This document shows, in pieces, positions 18,193 through 28,163 of a stretch of DNA of 64,000 nt. The notes under the pieces were generated by a model. It was not told where the DNA came from and ran no database searches. It worked only from the letters and a program-made list of their open reading frames with translations. Each line of letters opens with the position of its first letter. The first letter of the stretch is position 1. The translations under genes and the position numbers were made by a program. This stretch comes from an uncultured Clostridia bacterium (lineage in GTDB: Bacteria > Bacillota > Clostridia > TANB77 > CAG-508): contig CANQGE010000005.1 of assembly GCA_947601495.1 (NCBI GenBank), positions 1-64,000 of the forward strand, given 5' to 3'.

Positions 18193-19449
18193 TTAAATTT
18201 TAAGCATATTATTAATTGCCATCATTATTCCTAATTTTCCATATTCATAAGTTAATCCGCCTTGCATATATGCAGTATATGGTTCGTGTAATGGTCCGTC
18301 ACAGCTTAGTTCTATTGTTGAACCAGGAGTAAAACTTCCACCTGCCATAATTTCTTTAAATTCATATCCAGGCATATCATCTGGAACTGGAACAACATAA
18401 GATTCAATTGGCGAAGCCTTTTGAAGTCCTTGACAGAATTTAACCAATTTTTCTTCTGATTTTAGTTCTATTGTTTGAATTATGTCTGCTCTTTTTTCAT
18501 CAAATCTTGGACTTACACCTTCAAATCCAAATTTTTCTAACATTCTACTTGCAAAAATCATAGATTTTAAAGCAGATTTTACAACACTTGGAGCCATAAA
18601 AATTCCTTTATAGTATGATAACAATTGATTAAAGTTTGCTCCCATATCTTTTCCAACACAAGGTGCTGTTAATCTTTCAGCAACCATGTTTATTAAGTCT
18701 TTTCTTCCTACAACATATCCTCCACTTGTTGCTATTCCTGCACCCAAATTCTTCATCAAAGAACTAACAAATAAATCTGCACCAACTTCAGTTGGTTCTT
18801 TGCTTTCTACAAATTCTCCATAACAATTATCTACCATAATAATTATTTCTGGATTTATTTCTTTTATTAATTTTATTACTTTTTCTATTTTATCTATATT
18901 TAAACTTTTTCTTTGAGAGTAACCTCTAGAGCGTTGAATTTCTATCATTTTTATGTTGCCATTTTTCACTCTAGTTTCAATTTTTTCATAATCGAAATCA
19001 TCATTTACAAGTTCAATTTGTTCATATTTTATTCCATGTTTAATTAATGAATTTTCACTATTTCCAGTTAATCCTATTACACTTTTTAATGTGTCATAAG
19101 GCTCACCAGAAATACTAATTAAAGTATCTCCATATTTTAAAATTCCAAATAAAGCTATTGTTAAAGCATGTGTTCCAGACATTATTTGTGGTCTTACTAA
19201 AGCATCTTCTGCTTTAAATATATCACTATAAATTTTTTCTAATTTTTCTCTTCCACCATCATAATAACCATAACCAGTTATCTCATTAAAATCTGTTGTT
19301 GAAACTTTATTATCTTGAAATGCTTTTAAAACTTTCATACTACAATTTAAGCAATTTTCTTCTAGATTTTTAAAAATTGGCTCTAATTCTTTTTCAACAA
19401 TATTTGCTGTTTCTAATATTTTTTCACTAATTCCTAATTCTTTATACAT
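18193..19449 (-). CDS. ynbB: PLP-dependent lyase of the 'aluminum resistance' family (Met_gamma_lyase)
   Basis: A 418-residue fold-type I PLP enzyme, normal family length. SGTHALTIALFGILKYGD is the cofactor phosphate-binding region, IIIMVDNCYGEFVE holds the Asp that contacts the pyridine nitrogen, and SSLMKNLGAGIATSGGYVVG contains the Schiff-base lysine. It resembles cystathionine/methionine gamma-lyases, but the substrate is not established. The gene is often near miaA-hfq; that context is absent here. GGAG precedes the ATG. Confidence 0.9.
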   Translation of the reverse strand: MYKELGISEKILETANIVEKELEPIFKNLEENCLNCSMKVLKAFQDNKVSTTDFNEITGYGYYDGGREKLEKIYSDIFKAEDALVRPQIMSGTHALTIALFGILKYGDTLISISGEPYDTLKSVIGLTGNSENSLIKHGIKYEQIELVNDDFDYEKIETRVKNGNIKMIEIQRSRGYSQRKSLNIDKIEKVIKLIKEINPEIIIMVDNCYGEFVESKEPTEVGADLFVSSLMKNLGAGIATSGGYVVGRKDLINMVAERLTAPCVGKDMGANFNQLLSYYKGIFMAPSVVKSALKSMIFASRMLEKFGFEGVSPRFDEKRADIIQTIELKSEEKLVKFCQGLQKASPIESYVVPVPDDMPGYEFKEIMAGGSFTPGSTIELSCDGPLHEPYTAYMQGGLTYEYGKLGIMMAINNMLKI

Positions 19450-19582
19450 AATATTTCTCCATTAATTTATTTTTATAACTTAGTTATTATAACATTTTTT
19501 TCATAATATGTGAATATGATGTTTTTAATATTTATAATAAATAATTCCATTATGAAAATAGCTAATTCATTATTAAACTTTA

Positions 19583-19612
19583 AAAAAGTGTTGAAATAAT
19601 TCAACACTTTTT
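19583..19612. terminator. Bidirectional terminator
   Basis: AAAGTGTTGAA, a 4-base loop and its complement followed by T runs on both strands. It lies just after the cyclophilin stop codon (19626) and would also separate it from the PLP lyase gene. Confidence 0.85.
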
Positions 19613-19625
19613 CGTTTTATTTTGC

Positions 19626-20420
19626 TTAATAAGTTGAAACTTCTATTGTTTCTATAACAACATCTTCAAGTGGCTTATCATTACTGTTTGTTTGTACTTT
19701 AGCAATCTTATCAACTACATCCATTCCTTCATATACTTGTCCAAATACTGTGTATTGCATATATAAACTTAAATATCCGCCATAATTTTTATATTGCTCA
19801 AGTAAACCTTCTGGATATCCACCTTTCTTCATATATGTTGCCATTTGCTCTGAATAATTTGCTTGTGTAATAAAGAATTGACTTCCTATGCTGTTTGGCA
19901 AACTTGACATTGCCATGCAAAGTGAACCTCTATATGGTACTAGGCTTTCATCTAATTCTGTTCCAAATCCATCTCCCCATATACTTTCTCCACCTGTTCC
20001 ATCACCTTTTGGATCTCCACCTTGAATCATAAATTCATCAATAACTCTGTGGAAAGTTAAGTTGTTATAATATCCTTCTTTTGCATGTGTAACAAAATTT
20101 TCAACAGCTTTTGGAGCTATATCTTTAAAGAATTTAACTTTTATATCTCCAAAATTTTTAACTTTGATTATTGCAATTGTTTCTCCTTCTTCTGGCATTG
20201 CCATTTGCTTTTTAGCAGATTCTTCATAATTTACTTGTTCAGTTTTTGTTGTAGCTTCATTAGTAACAGTATTAGTTTTGGCAGTATTTGTAGTATTGCT
20301 TGATTTTGTCATTGTGTAAGTATTAGTATCATTGCTACTATTTTTTGTACAAGCAGTAAAAACAACTGCTATTACTACAAATAAGCCAAAAATAAAAAGT
20401 AACATAATCATTTTCTTCAT
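19626..20420 (-). CDS. Lipoprotein cyclophilin-type peptidyl-prolyl isomerase
   Basis: A cyclophilin with a lipoprotein signal: MKKMIMLLFIFGLFVVIAVV then the lipobox FTAC before a Ser/Thr/Asn-rich linker. The isomerase domain (about residues 85-265) carries FHRVIDEFMIQGGDPKGDG with the catalytic Arg, SQFFITQ and VFGQVYEGMDVVD. It would sit on the outer face of the membrane and assist folding of exported proteins. GGAGGG lies just upstream of the ATG at 20420; an upstream in-frame start would add nine residues without its own site. Confidence 0.9.
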   Translation of the reverse strand: MKKMIMLLFIFGLFVVIAVVFTACTKNSSNDTNTYTMTKSSNTTNTAKTNTVTNEATTKTEQVNYEESAKKQMAMPEEGETIAIIKVKNFGDIKVKFFKDIAPKAVENFVTHAKEGYYNNLTFHRVIDEFMIQGGDPKGDGTGGESIWGDGFGTELDESLVPYRGSLCMAMSSLPNSIGSQFFITQANYSEQMATYMKKGGYPEGLLEQYKNYGGYLSLYMQYTVFGQVYEGMDVVDKIAKVQTNSNDKPLEDVVIETIEVSTY

Positions 20421-20494
20421 TTCCCTCCTATATGATTTATAAATCATACTCTCCTTTCTTTTGATATATTTTATATAAAAAATTTAATAACTAA

Positions 20495-20995
20495 TTATTT
20501 ATCAAAATATTTGCTAATTTCTTCTAAACCATAAAAATTACATTGTCTAAATATGTCATAAGCTACTATTGCTACTGCATTAGATAAATTTAAAGACCTT
20601 AAAGTTTCTCTCATTGGTATTCTTATGGCTCTATCAAAATATTTTTTTAAAATATCTTCTGGAAGTCCTTTTGTTTCTTTTCCAAATAATACAAATATTT
20701 CTTCCATTTTTGAATAATCTACATCTGAATAAACTTTTTTACCTTTTGTTGTTACAAAAAACATATTATTTTCTTCTGGTTTGTATTTTTCTAGAAATTC
20801 GCTAAAACTTTTATGTTCTTCTATTTCTAATTTATCCCAATAATCTAGTCCTGCTCTTTTTACTTGTTTTTCTGAAATTGAAAATCCTAACGGATAAACT
20901 AAATGAAGCTTTGCTCCTATCGCAGCACAAGTTCTTGCTATGTTTCCAGTATTTTGTGGTATTTCTGGTTCTACTAATACAATGTTTAATTTCAT
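20495..20995 (-). CDS. trmL: tRNA (cytidine(34)-2'-O)-methyltransferase TrmL
   Basis: A 166-residue SPOUT methyltransferase that modifies the wobble base of tRNA-Leu in E. coli. LVEPEIPQNTGNIARTCAA is the N-terminal motif, LFGKETKGLPEDI motif 2 and IPMRETLRSLNLSNAVAIV the knotted S-adenosylmethionine site. AAGGA precedes the ATG. It lies 24 bases after maf and is probably cotranscribed with it. Confidence 0.95.
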   Translation of the reverse strand: MKLNIVLVEPEIPQNTGNIARTCAAIGAKLHLVYPLGFSISEKQVKRAGLDYWDKLEIEEHKSFSEFLEKYKPEENNMFFVTTKGKKVYSDVDYSKMEEIFVLFGKETKGLPEDILKKYFDRAIRIPMRETLRSLNLSNAVAIVAYDIFRQCNFYGLEEISKYFDK

Positions 20996-21019
20996 TTTTC
21001 TGTCCTTCCAATTTTTAAG

Positions 21020-21595
21020 TTATATTATCTCATTTTCTTTCAAAATTTGATATATTCTATCTATAGGTAGTCCTACGATTCCCATATAGCTTCCTTCAAT
21101 TTTTTTAACAAATTTGCAGAAAGAACTTTGAATGGCATAGGCTCCTGCTTTATCATAAGGCTCTTCTGAATCTATATAGTCAATAATTTCTTCATCTGAT
21201 ATATGAGATAATTCAATTATAGACTTGCTTATATCTTTATATTCTTTATATTTTCCATGGTCTTCAATTAATATAGAAAAACTTGTATAAACAATATGTG
21301 AATCGTTTTCTAATTCTTTAAGCATTCTAATTGCATCTTCTCTATCTTTAGGTTTTCCAAACACTTTGTTATTTTTTACAACTATAGTATCTGCTCCAAT
21401 AATTGCTCTATCTCCTTGTGTGTTATTAAACACATCTTTTGCTTTAAGATATGCAACTTCTTTAGATTGCTCTTCTATATTTTCTCCATCTTCAATTTTC
21501 TTCTCATAAGAACTTGGTAAAACTTCAAATTCTATTTTTGTTAAAGATAAAATTGCAGACCTTCTTGGAGATTGTGAGGCTAAAATAATTTTCAT
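21020..21595 (-). CDS. maf: Maf-like nucleoside triphosphate pyrophosphatase
   Basis: A Maf family pyrophosphatase acting on dTTP/UTP or modified nucleotides. KIILASQSPRRSAIL is the N-terminal signature, IIGADTIVVKNNKVFGKPKD the central motif and YDKAGAYAIQ the C-terminal motif. I set the start at the ATG at 21595, which has GGGGG eight bases upstream, giving 191 residues; ten further upstream residues in frame have no such support. Confidence 0.94.
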   Translation of the reverse strand: MKIILASQSPRRSAILSLTKIEFEVLPSSYEKKIEDGENIEEQSKEVAYLKAKDVFNNTQGDRAIIGADTIVVKNNKVFGKPKDREDAIRMLKELENDSHIVYTSFSILIEDHGKYKEYKDISKSIIELSHISDEEIIDYIDSEEPYDKAGAYAIQSSFCKFVKKIEGSYMGIVGLPIDRIYQILKENEII

Positions 21596-21744
21596 TTTCA
21601 CTACCCCCTTTTTATTTTTAAACATTATATATTTTTAGAAAAAAACTGTCAATTAGATTTAATTTAATATTTCTCTTATTTTTATATAAGCAAATTTTAT
21701 TTTATTAAATATTTATTTTCAAATTTAAATAACTATTTTTATTA

Positions 21745-21901
21745 TTTCTATATAATTTGTATATTACTTTTTTATGACGCGTAAGCGATCAACCGAAGCG
21801 CAAGCGGAGGGCGATTGGAGCAATCTTCCTTTTGTTTATTTTAAAAAAAGAAGATTGCGACACCAAGTCATAAAAAAAGTAATATACAAATTATATAGAA
21901 A
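21745..21901. repeat. MITE-like long hairpin element, 157 bp
   Basis: Terminal inverted repeats at 21745-21778 and 21867-21901 match over about 34 bases with one bulge. A nested 9-bp stem (GCAATCTTC and complement, 21820-21828 and 21850-21858) sits inside. The internal part (about 21775-21820) is clearly richer in G+C than its surroundings. No coding sequence is present. It occupies the roughly 500-base gap between maf and pflB and looks like a non-autonomous repeat element. Confidence 0.75.
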
Positions 21902-22123
21902 TATATGAATATTGAAATATGAAATATGAAATATTGAAGTATGAAATATTTAAATATAAATTTAAATTTATATTTATATTTAATATGAAAATTATTGTAA
22001 GAATTTTATTTTAAAAATTGGTTATTCTACTATTGAAAAAATGTATTTGCTATGTTAGAATTTTTATTCAGTAAGTCAATTTTAGATTTACAATTTTATT
22101 TATATTTTTACTTGGAGGAATTT

Positions 22124-24358
22124 ATGGAATTTAAAGAATGGAAAAATTTTAAACCTGGTTCTTGGATGCAAGAAGTAGATGTAAGAGATTTTATTCAAAA
22201 GAATTATACACCATATGAAGGAGATTCTTCTTTTTTAGCAAACGCTACAGAAAAAACAAAAAAACTTTGGAAAACTGTACTTGATTTATATAAAGAAGAA
22301 AGAGATGCTGGTGGTGTTTTAGATATATCTGAAGATGTTGCTTCTACTATTTCAAGTCATGATGCTGGATATATAAATAAAGATTTAGAAGAAATTGTAG
22401 GTCTTCAAACAGATGCTCCTCTAAAAAGAGCTATTATGCCAGCAGGTGGTATTAGAATTGTAGAAAAATCTTGTGAAGCATATAATAGAAAAGTTTCAGA
22501 CAAAATAGATGATATTTATCATAATCATAGAAGAACACATAATGATGGCGTTTTTATGGCATACACACCAGAAATAAGAGCTGCAAGAAGTTCTCATTTA
22601 ATTACTGGTTTACCAGACGGATATGGTCGTGGAAGAATAATTGGTGATTATAGAAGAGTTGCTCTTTATGGAGTTAATTTCTTAATTCAAGAAAAGAAAA
22701 AAGATCTTGCTCATTTAGAATTTTCTAATATAAATGAAGAAATAATTAGGCAAAGAGAAGAACATTCAGACCAAATTTTAGCTTTAGAAGAACTTAAAGT
22801 TATGGCACAAAAATATGGATTTGACATTTCAAAACCTGCTAGTAATGCTAAAGAAGCTGTTCAATGGACATATTTTGGCTACTTAGGAGCTATAAAAGAA
22901 CAAAATGGTGCTGCTATGAGTCTTGGCAGAACTGCATCTTTCTTAGATATCTATTTTGAAAGAGATTTTAAAAATGGTGCTATAACAGAAGAACAAGCTC
23001 AAGAAATAATGGATCATTTTGTTATGAAATTAAGAATGGTAAGATTTTTAAGAACACCAGAATATGATGAATTATTTAGTGGAGATCCTGTTTGGGTTAC
23101 TGAAAGTATTGGTGGTATGGGAATTGATGGAAGAACCTTAGTTACTAGAAATTCTTTTAGAATTTTACACACACTAGAAACTTTAGGTTCTGCGCCAGAG
23201 CCTAATCTAACTGTTTTATGGTCTGCAAATCTTCCAAAAGGTTTCAAAGATTATTGTGCGAAATTATCTATAAAAACAAGCTCTATTCAATATGAAAATG
23301 ATGATTTAATGAGAAAATATTGGGGCGACGATTATGGAATTGCTTGTTGTGTTTCTGCTATGAGAATTGGTAAACAAATGCAATTTTTTGGTGCTAGAGC
23401 AAATTTAGCAAAAACTCTATTATATGCTATAAATGGCGGTAGAGATGAAAAATCTGGTAAACAAATTACAAGTAAAATGGTTCCTGTTACTTCAGAATAT
23501 TTAGATTATGATGAAGTTTGGGAAAAGTTTGATAATATGTGTGATTGGGTTGCTAGAGTTTATATGAATGCATTAAATATTATTCATTATATGCATGATA
23601 AATATTGCTATGAAAAATTAGAAATGGCTTTACACGACCAAGAAATTTTTAGAACAATGGCTTGTGGTATAGCAGGACTTTCAATAGTTGCAGATTCATT
23701 CTCTGCTATGAAATATGCAAAAGTAAAAGTTATTAGAGATGAAACTGGACTTGCTATCGATTATAAAATTGAAGGCGATTATCCTAAATATGGAAATGAT
23801 GATGATAGAGTTGATAGTATTGCTGTAGAAATTGTAAAAATGTTTATGAATAAACTAAAAAAACAACCTACTTATAGAAATTCTAAACCTACAATGTCTA
23901 TTCTTACTATTACTTCTAACGTTGTTTATGGTAAAGCAACTGGCGCTACTCCAGATGGAAGAGAGTCTGGAAAGCCTTTTGGCCCAGGTGCAAATCCTAT
24001 ACATGGAAGAGATACACACGGAGCACTTGCTGTATTAAATACAATTTCAAAATTACCTTATAAATATGCTGAAGACGGCATAAGCTATACATTTGCAATA
24101 GTTCCTAGTGCATTAGGTAATAATGAAAAAACAAGAATAAATAATTTAACATCACTACTTGATGGATATTTTGCTAAATTTAGTCATCACATTAATGTAA
24201 ATGTTTTTGATAGAGCACTTTTAGAAGATGCTATGGAACATCCTGAAAAATATCCTCAACTTACAATTAGAGTTTCTGGATATGCAGTAAACTTCATAAA
24301 ACTAACTAGAGAACAACAATTAGATGTTATAAATAGAACTATACATGAAAGAATTTAG
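22124..24358 (+). CDS. pflB: Pyruvate formate-lyase
   Basis: A 744-residue glycyl radical enzyme converting pyruvate and CoA to acetyl-CoA and formate under anaerobic conditions. The paired active cysteines are C408-C409 in GIACCVSAM, and the glycyl radical is G719 in RVSGYAVNF near the C terminus. I use the ATG at 22124, with TTGGAGGA seven bases upstream; the open frame extends 24 codons further but that stretch is low-complexity non-coding DNA. pflA follows after 18 bases. This supports a strictly or facultatively anaerobic fermentative lifestyle. Confidence 0.97.
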   Translation: MEFKEWKNFKPGSWMQEVDVRDFIQKNYTPYEGDSSFLANATEKTKKLWKTVLDLYKEERDAGGVLDISEDVASTISSHDAGYINKDLEEIVGLQTDAPLKRAIMPAGGIRIVEKSCEAYNRKVSDKIDDIYHNHRRTHNDGVFMAYTPEIRAARSSHLITGLPDGYGRGRIIGDYRRVALYGVNFLIQEKKKDLAHLEFSNINEEIIRQREEHSDQILALEELKVMAQKYGFDISKPASNAKEAVQWTYFGYLGAIKEQNGAAMSLGRTASFLDIYFERDFKNGAITEEQAQEIMDHFVMKLRMVRFLRTPEYDELFSGDPVWVTESIGGMGIDGRTLVTRNSFRILHTLETLGSAPEPNLTVLWSANLPKGFKDYCAKLSIKTSSIQYENDDLMRKYWGDDYGIACCVSAMRIGKQMQFFGARANLAKTLLYAINGGRDEKSGKQITSKMVPVTSEYLDYDEVWEKFDNMCDWVARVYMNALNIIHYMHDKYCYEKLEMALHDQEIFRTMACGIAGLSIVADSFSAMKYAKVKVIRDETGLAIDYKIEGDYPKYGNDDDRVDSIAVEIVKMFMNKLKKQPTYRNSKPTMSILTITSNVVYGKATGATPDGRESGKPFGPGANPIHGRDTHGALAVLNTISKLPYKYAEDGISYTFAIVPSALGNNEKTRINNLTSLLDGYFAKFSHHINVNVFDRALLEDAMEHPEKYPQLTIRVSGYAVNFIKLTREQQLDVINRTIHERI

Positions 24359-24376
24359 CTTTTTTTAGGAGATATT

Positions 24377-25087
24377 ATGGTTGGAAGAATTCATTCAATA
24401 GAAACTTTTGGAACAGTAGATGGTCCTGGAATTAGATTTGTAATTTTTATGCAAGGATGTACTCTAAGATGCAAATATTGCCACAATAGAGATACTTGGG
24501 AAATTAATTCTGGGAAAACTACCACTGTTCCTGAACTTATAAAACAAATTGAAAAATATAGAACTTATATTGATAACTCTGGTGGAGGTGTTACTGTTTC
24601 TGGCGGTGAACCGCTAGTACAAGCAGAGTTTGTTACCGAGCTTTTTAAGGAATTAAAAAGCATTGGCATACATACTGCTCTTGATACTTCTGGTAGTCTC
24701 CCTCTTTCAAATCAAATTAAAGAATTATTAAAATATACTGATTTAGTAATTCTAGATATAAAACATATAGACAATGAAAAAGCCTTAAAATTAACTGGCT
24801 TCTCAAATAAAAATAATCTTGAATTTGCAAATTATTTAAGCAATGTAGGTATTCCTGTTTGGATTAGACAAGTTTTAATTCCTGGGTTTACAGACGATAA
24901 GTTTGATTTGCAAAAATTAAAAAAATTTATAGATTCACTAAACAATGTTGAAAAAGTTGAACTTCTTCCATATCATGATTTAGGTAAATTTAAATGGAAA
25001 GAATTTGGAGATAAATATGAATTAGAAAATGTTACTCCACCTACTCAAGAAGAAATAAAAAAAGCTGAAAATATTTTAGGAATTTAA
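24377..25087 (+). CDS. pflA: Pyruvate formate-lyase-activating enzyme
   Basis: A 236-residue radical SAM enzyme that installs the glycyl radical on PflB. The 4Fe-4S cluster motif CTLRCKYC is near residue 30, GGGVTVSGGEPL is the SAM-binding GGE motif, and LPYHDLGKFKW lies near the C terminus. AGGAG precedes the ATG. The pflB-pflA pair is a standard operon and ends in a clear terminator. Confidence 0.97.
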   Translation: MVGRIHSIETFGTVDGPGIRFVIFMQGCTLRCKYCHNRDTWEINSGKTTTVPELIKQIEKYRTYIDNSGGGVTVSGGEPLVQAEFVTELFKELKSIGIHTALDTSGSLPLSNQIKELLKYTDLVILDIKHIDNEKALKLTGFSNKNNLEFANYLSNVGIPVWIRQVLIPGFTDDKFDLQKLKKFIDSLNNVEKVELLPYHDLGKFKWKEFGDKYELENVTPPTQEEIKKAENILGI

Positions 25088-25093
25088 AAAAGC

Positions 25094-25128
25094 GCACCTC
25101 TTTTTTTATTTAAAGAGGTGCCTTTTTA
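25094..25128 (+). terminator. pflBA terminator
   Basis: GCACCTCTTT and its complement around an AT loop, followed by CCTTTTTATT, immediately after the pflA stop. It abuts the 3' end of the convergent metallopeptidase-like gene and probably serves both. Confidence 0.88.
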
Positions 25129-25884
25129 TTTTATTTTCTTGCGAAGTTTCATCGTAGCTTCAATATCTTTATAACTTAAATATCCTACTCTCATTTTATC
25201 TACACTTCTAACATTTACTTCTTCATAAATAACTCGATTTGAAATTTTATATCCTTCAACCATATATTTTCCAAATCCTAAAAGAACTGCTGTTACATCT
25301 GTTAAAATCTCATTTTGAATTCTCTCTTTTAATCTTATTTTGTTTGAAAGTAGCAAATGATGTGTACACTCGTGTGCTAAAATAGAAATTACAGTATTAA
25401 TTTTCATATCATTTTTAATATTTAAAACAATATTCTTTTTATTTTCCAAGTCTTCTTTTTCATCATATAATCCTGCATATTGAATATAGTTTTTGCTAGA
25501 TAAATAATTTATTTTTAATTTTACATTTGAGGGGCTTAAATTCATATATGATAAAATTTCATTTAATAATTCTAAAACATATTTTTCTGAAAATCTTGAA
25601 TATCTTAAATGTCTTTCTAATTCTTCATTTAATATAAATTCTCTTTTGCCTCCAAGTCCTAACTCATTAATACATTTTTGAGATATTTCAATATATTTTA
25701 AAATAACATCATTTTTTAAATTTCTAATATTCACACCTTTTTTTTGAAGTGTTTCTATATTCTTTTTATTTATTAAGGTAACTTTTAATGTATTTAAAAA
25801 CCATAAAATATAATATCTACTTTCATAAATTACTATAAGAATAACTGCTATTACTGTGGGTATAATAAAATATTTAATATTCAT
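25126..25884 (-). CDS. Membrane-anchored HExxH protein, putative zinc metallopeptidase
   Basis: 252 residues with one N-terminal membrane helix (IIPTVIAVILIVIYESRYYI) and a predicted cytoplasmic or extracytoplasmic helical body. The notable motif is ILAHECTHHLLL near residue 170, an HExxH zinc site, with a later acidic segment NEILTDVTAVLLGFGKYM where a third ligand (Glu or Asp) would be expected, as in gluzincin-type peptidases. Substrate is unknown. AAGGAA precedes the ATG. Confidence 0.7.
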   Translation of the reverse strand: MNIKYFIIPTVIAVILIVIYESRYYILWFLNTLKVTLINKKNIETLQKKGVNIRNLKNDVILKYIEISQKCINELGLGGKREFILNEELERHLRYSRFSEKYVLELLNEILSYMNLSPSNVKLKINYLSSKNYIQYAGLYDEKEDLENKKNIVLNIKNDMKINTVISILAHECTHHLLLSNKIRLKERIQNEILTDVTAVLLGFGKYMVEGYKISNRVIYEEVNVRSVDKMRVGYLSYKDIEATMKLRKKIK

Positions 25885-25995
25885 TTATTAATTTCCTTCA
25901 ATTAAATTAACATAATATTATTATACTACTTTATAGCTATTTTTTCAATTACTTATGTCTCAATTTATTTAAGCTATATTTTTTATTTATTAAAA

Positions 25996-27267
25996 TTAGT
26001 ATCCAGTTACTGGCAATTTTTTAGTTATTGTGTTTTTTGTTTCTGTTTCTTTTTGAACTACTTCAATTGTATTTATTTCACTTGTTATTTCTGAGCTTGT
26101 TTTTAAAGCATTATTTACAACAATTTCAATTTCTTCATTAAATTTAATATCTACTGGAATTAAATCTTTATATAAATTATATCCTTCTAATGTTTGAATT
26201 TCTTGAATATAATATCTTCCAGGCATAATTTCTTTAATAGAAATTTCTCCATTTTCATCTGTTGATAAATTTTCTTTTATTATATTTTTATTTGAATCTA
26301 ATAAATTAAATTTTACATTAGCTAATCTTTTTTCAGTTCCATATTCTTTTTTTATTATAGTTAATTTAGTAATATTCTTTGAACAATTTTCTTTATAAGA
26401 AGTAGCACTTGCCTCATTCATATATCCAGCAATTCCATAATTTTGTCTCTCTTCTAAACTTGTTTTTCCATAAACAACAGGTTTAGTTTCTAAGTCTGCA
26501 GTAATATTTATTGTAAAATTAATGTCTTCTTTCAATTTTTCAATAGGAATTAATACTTTAAAATTCTCATTAATTTGAAAAGAATTTTTCTCTTTATTTT
26601 GCTCATCTGTTATTTTGCTTCCCTCTGGAAAGTCATTAATCTGAACATTATAAGTTCCATTTGTTAATTTTGTATCTATTTTATAAATTTTACTAGCATA
26701 GCCTAAGTTGTTTCCTTCCCATTCGTTAGAAAGTGGTTTTACAGAAATTTTGTTATTATCTTTAAGTGTTTCTGTAGATTTTTTTGCAATTTCTATTATA
26801 TTTAAATAAGCTTGATATGTTCTTCTTCCAGCTTCTGTATCTACTGGCTCACATGCTGATGCTCCCCAGCTTCCTTTTAAAACATAAACAGCATATTTTG
26901 TTGCTGTATATGCCTCATCTTCATTTGCTACACCCAATTCTTGTGGCGTTTTATATGGATAACCATTTATTATTGCTTTCCACATATTTTCATCTTCTAA
27001 TTTTCCAGTAAAATCTACACTATATTCTCCTACTCCATTTGTTCCTATTCCTGCATAATCTGGGTCTAAGCAGTATGCTGGATAATTTTTTCCATCTTTT
27101 TGATAAACTACAAATGGTACTTTTTTCTCTTTTCCAAAAATTTTTAAATATGCTTCACATGTTTTTAATAGTTTTAAATCCTTTTCTCCTAGTTCGAAAG
27201 CAAAACTATTATAAAATGTACTCACTAATATTAATAATAATAAACCTATAATTATAATTTTTTTCAT
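25996..27267 (-). CDS. Sortase-type surface protein with TED-like and SpaA/Cna-B-like domains
   Basis: 423 residues. A signal peptide (IIIIGLLLLILVSTFYNSFA) is followed by a thioester-domain-like region with YPAYCLDPDYAGIG and, later, ATKYAVYVLKG. That second motif has Lys where TQxA-type thioester domains have Gln, so the bond may not form. Near residues 310-400 a prealbumin-like SpaA/Cna-B fold is visible (LANVKFNLLDSNKNII, GEISIKEIMPGRYYIQE). The protein ends exactly at LPVTGY, an LPxTG-type sorting signal with no hydrophobic helix or basic tail after it. A sortase gene lies directly upstream, so the two are a likely enzyme-substrate pair. Confidence 0.8.
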   Translation of the reverse strand: MKKIIIIGLLLLILVSTFYNSFAFELGEKDLKLLKTCEAYLKIFGKEKKVPFVVYQKDGKNYPAYCLDPDYAGIGTNGVGEYSVDFTGKLEDENMWKAIINGYPYKTPQELGVANEDEAYTATKYAVYVLKGSWGASACEPVDTEAGRRTYQAYLNIIEIAKKSTETLKDNNKISVKPLSNEWEGNNLGYASKIYKIDTKLTNGTYNVQINDFPEGSKITDEQNKEKNSFQINENFKVLIPIEKLKEDINFTINITADLETKPVVYGKTSLEERQNYGIAGYMNEASATSYKENCSKNITKLTIIKKEYGTEKRLANVKFNLLDSNKNIIKENLSTDENGEISIKEIMPGRYYIQEIQTLEGYNLYKDLIPVDIKFNEEIEIVVNNALKTSSEITSEINTIEVVQKETETKNTITKKLPVTGY

Positions 27268-27277
27268 TTAAATTTTA

Positions 27278-27309
27278 TTTGCTTAAATTTTTTAAGCAAA
27301 ATCTCCTTT
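27278..27309 (-). promoter_or_regulatory. Hairpin between ribosome binding site and start of the surface-protein gene
   Basis: AAAGGAGA (27302-27309) is the only good ribosome binding site upstream of the ATG at 27267, but it is 34 bases away. Between them lies a hairpin (27278-27300, TTTGCTTAAA and complement). Folding of this stem would bring the site nearer to the start. A TTG next to the site opens an 11-codon leader frame whose TGA overlaps the gene's ATG, so translational coupling is an alternative. Confidence 0.4.
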
Positions 27310-27368
27310 CCTTATTTAATGTTTTAGTTATTGAATATTTGAATTTAATATTCAAGCTTCTAATAGTT

Positions 27369-27953
27369 TTATTCACATTCTATCGCTTGTATACATCTCC
27401 TATATTGTGGCTCATTTTCTACACATGTTATAAGAGTTATACGATTATCTTTAGTATTTTCTAGCATTTCCCAATCAGTATCTTTTATAATTGTTTTTGA
27501 AGTAACAACATATGCTTTTTTATTATTGTTATATGTATAATAAATTTTATCTCCTATTTCTAATTCTTTTAATCTAGCAAAATAATTTACTCTATATCCT
27601 CTATTATGACTTGCCAAACATACATTTCCATAAATCCTACTGCTTTCCTCAAAATGACCTATATATTCATTTAGTATTTTTTTGCTCGTTCCTTCTGAAA
27701 TGTTTGCTGATAAATCGATTTTTGGAATTTCTAATTTCCATTCTTTACTCATATTTTCATCGTTTTCTTTAGCCACATCTAAATTATCAATGTTTAATAA
27801 GTCATTTTCTACCGCAATATTCGCTATATCTTCACTATTTGTTACTACATTGCAATTTGAAATTTCATTTGTAATTAGATAATTTTTCTCTGCTTTTACA
27901 TTGTTTGAAAAGCTATTAGCTAAAATTATAAAAATATTAAAACAGAAAAACAT
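27369..27953 (-). CDS. Sortase, class D-like
   Basis: A 194-residue transpeptidase that would cleave LPxTG-like signals and attach proteins to the cell wall. An N-terminal hydrophobic segment (FFCFNIFIILANSF) anchors it. The catalytic triad is visible: His in CLASHNRGY, Cys in RITLITCVENE (TLxTC pattern typical of class D) and Arg in YRRCIQAIE. The ATG at 27953 lacks a good ribosome binding site; an AGGTGAG lies about 50 bases upstream in an open frame with no standard start codon, so the true N terminus is uncertain. The neighbouring LPVTGY protein is the likely substrate. Confidence 0.85.
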   Translation of the reverse strand: MFFCFNIFIILANSFSNNVKAEKNYLITNEISNCNVVTNSEDIANIAVENDLLNIDNLDVAKENDENMSKEWKLEIPKIDLSANISEGTSKKILNEYIGHFEESSRIYGNVCLASHNRGYRVNYFARLKELEIGDKIYYTYNNNKKAYVVTSKTIIKDTDWEMLENTKDNRITLITCVENEPQYRRCIQAIECE

Positions 27954-28163
27954 TATCTTAATTTTGTTTTTTAAAAGTTCAAAATAAAAATGTTTCTCAC
28001 CTCTTTTCGTTATTAAATTTTAAAGTTTGAATTTTTTAGGTCTAGAAAAATGACCTCAAGATAAAAAATTTATTGAAATAAATTTGTATTATATTACTAC
28101 CATTTTTTTATTTTGTAAAGTACTTTTTAAAAAATTAATCAAAAATTTTTAGCTCAGCTATAA

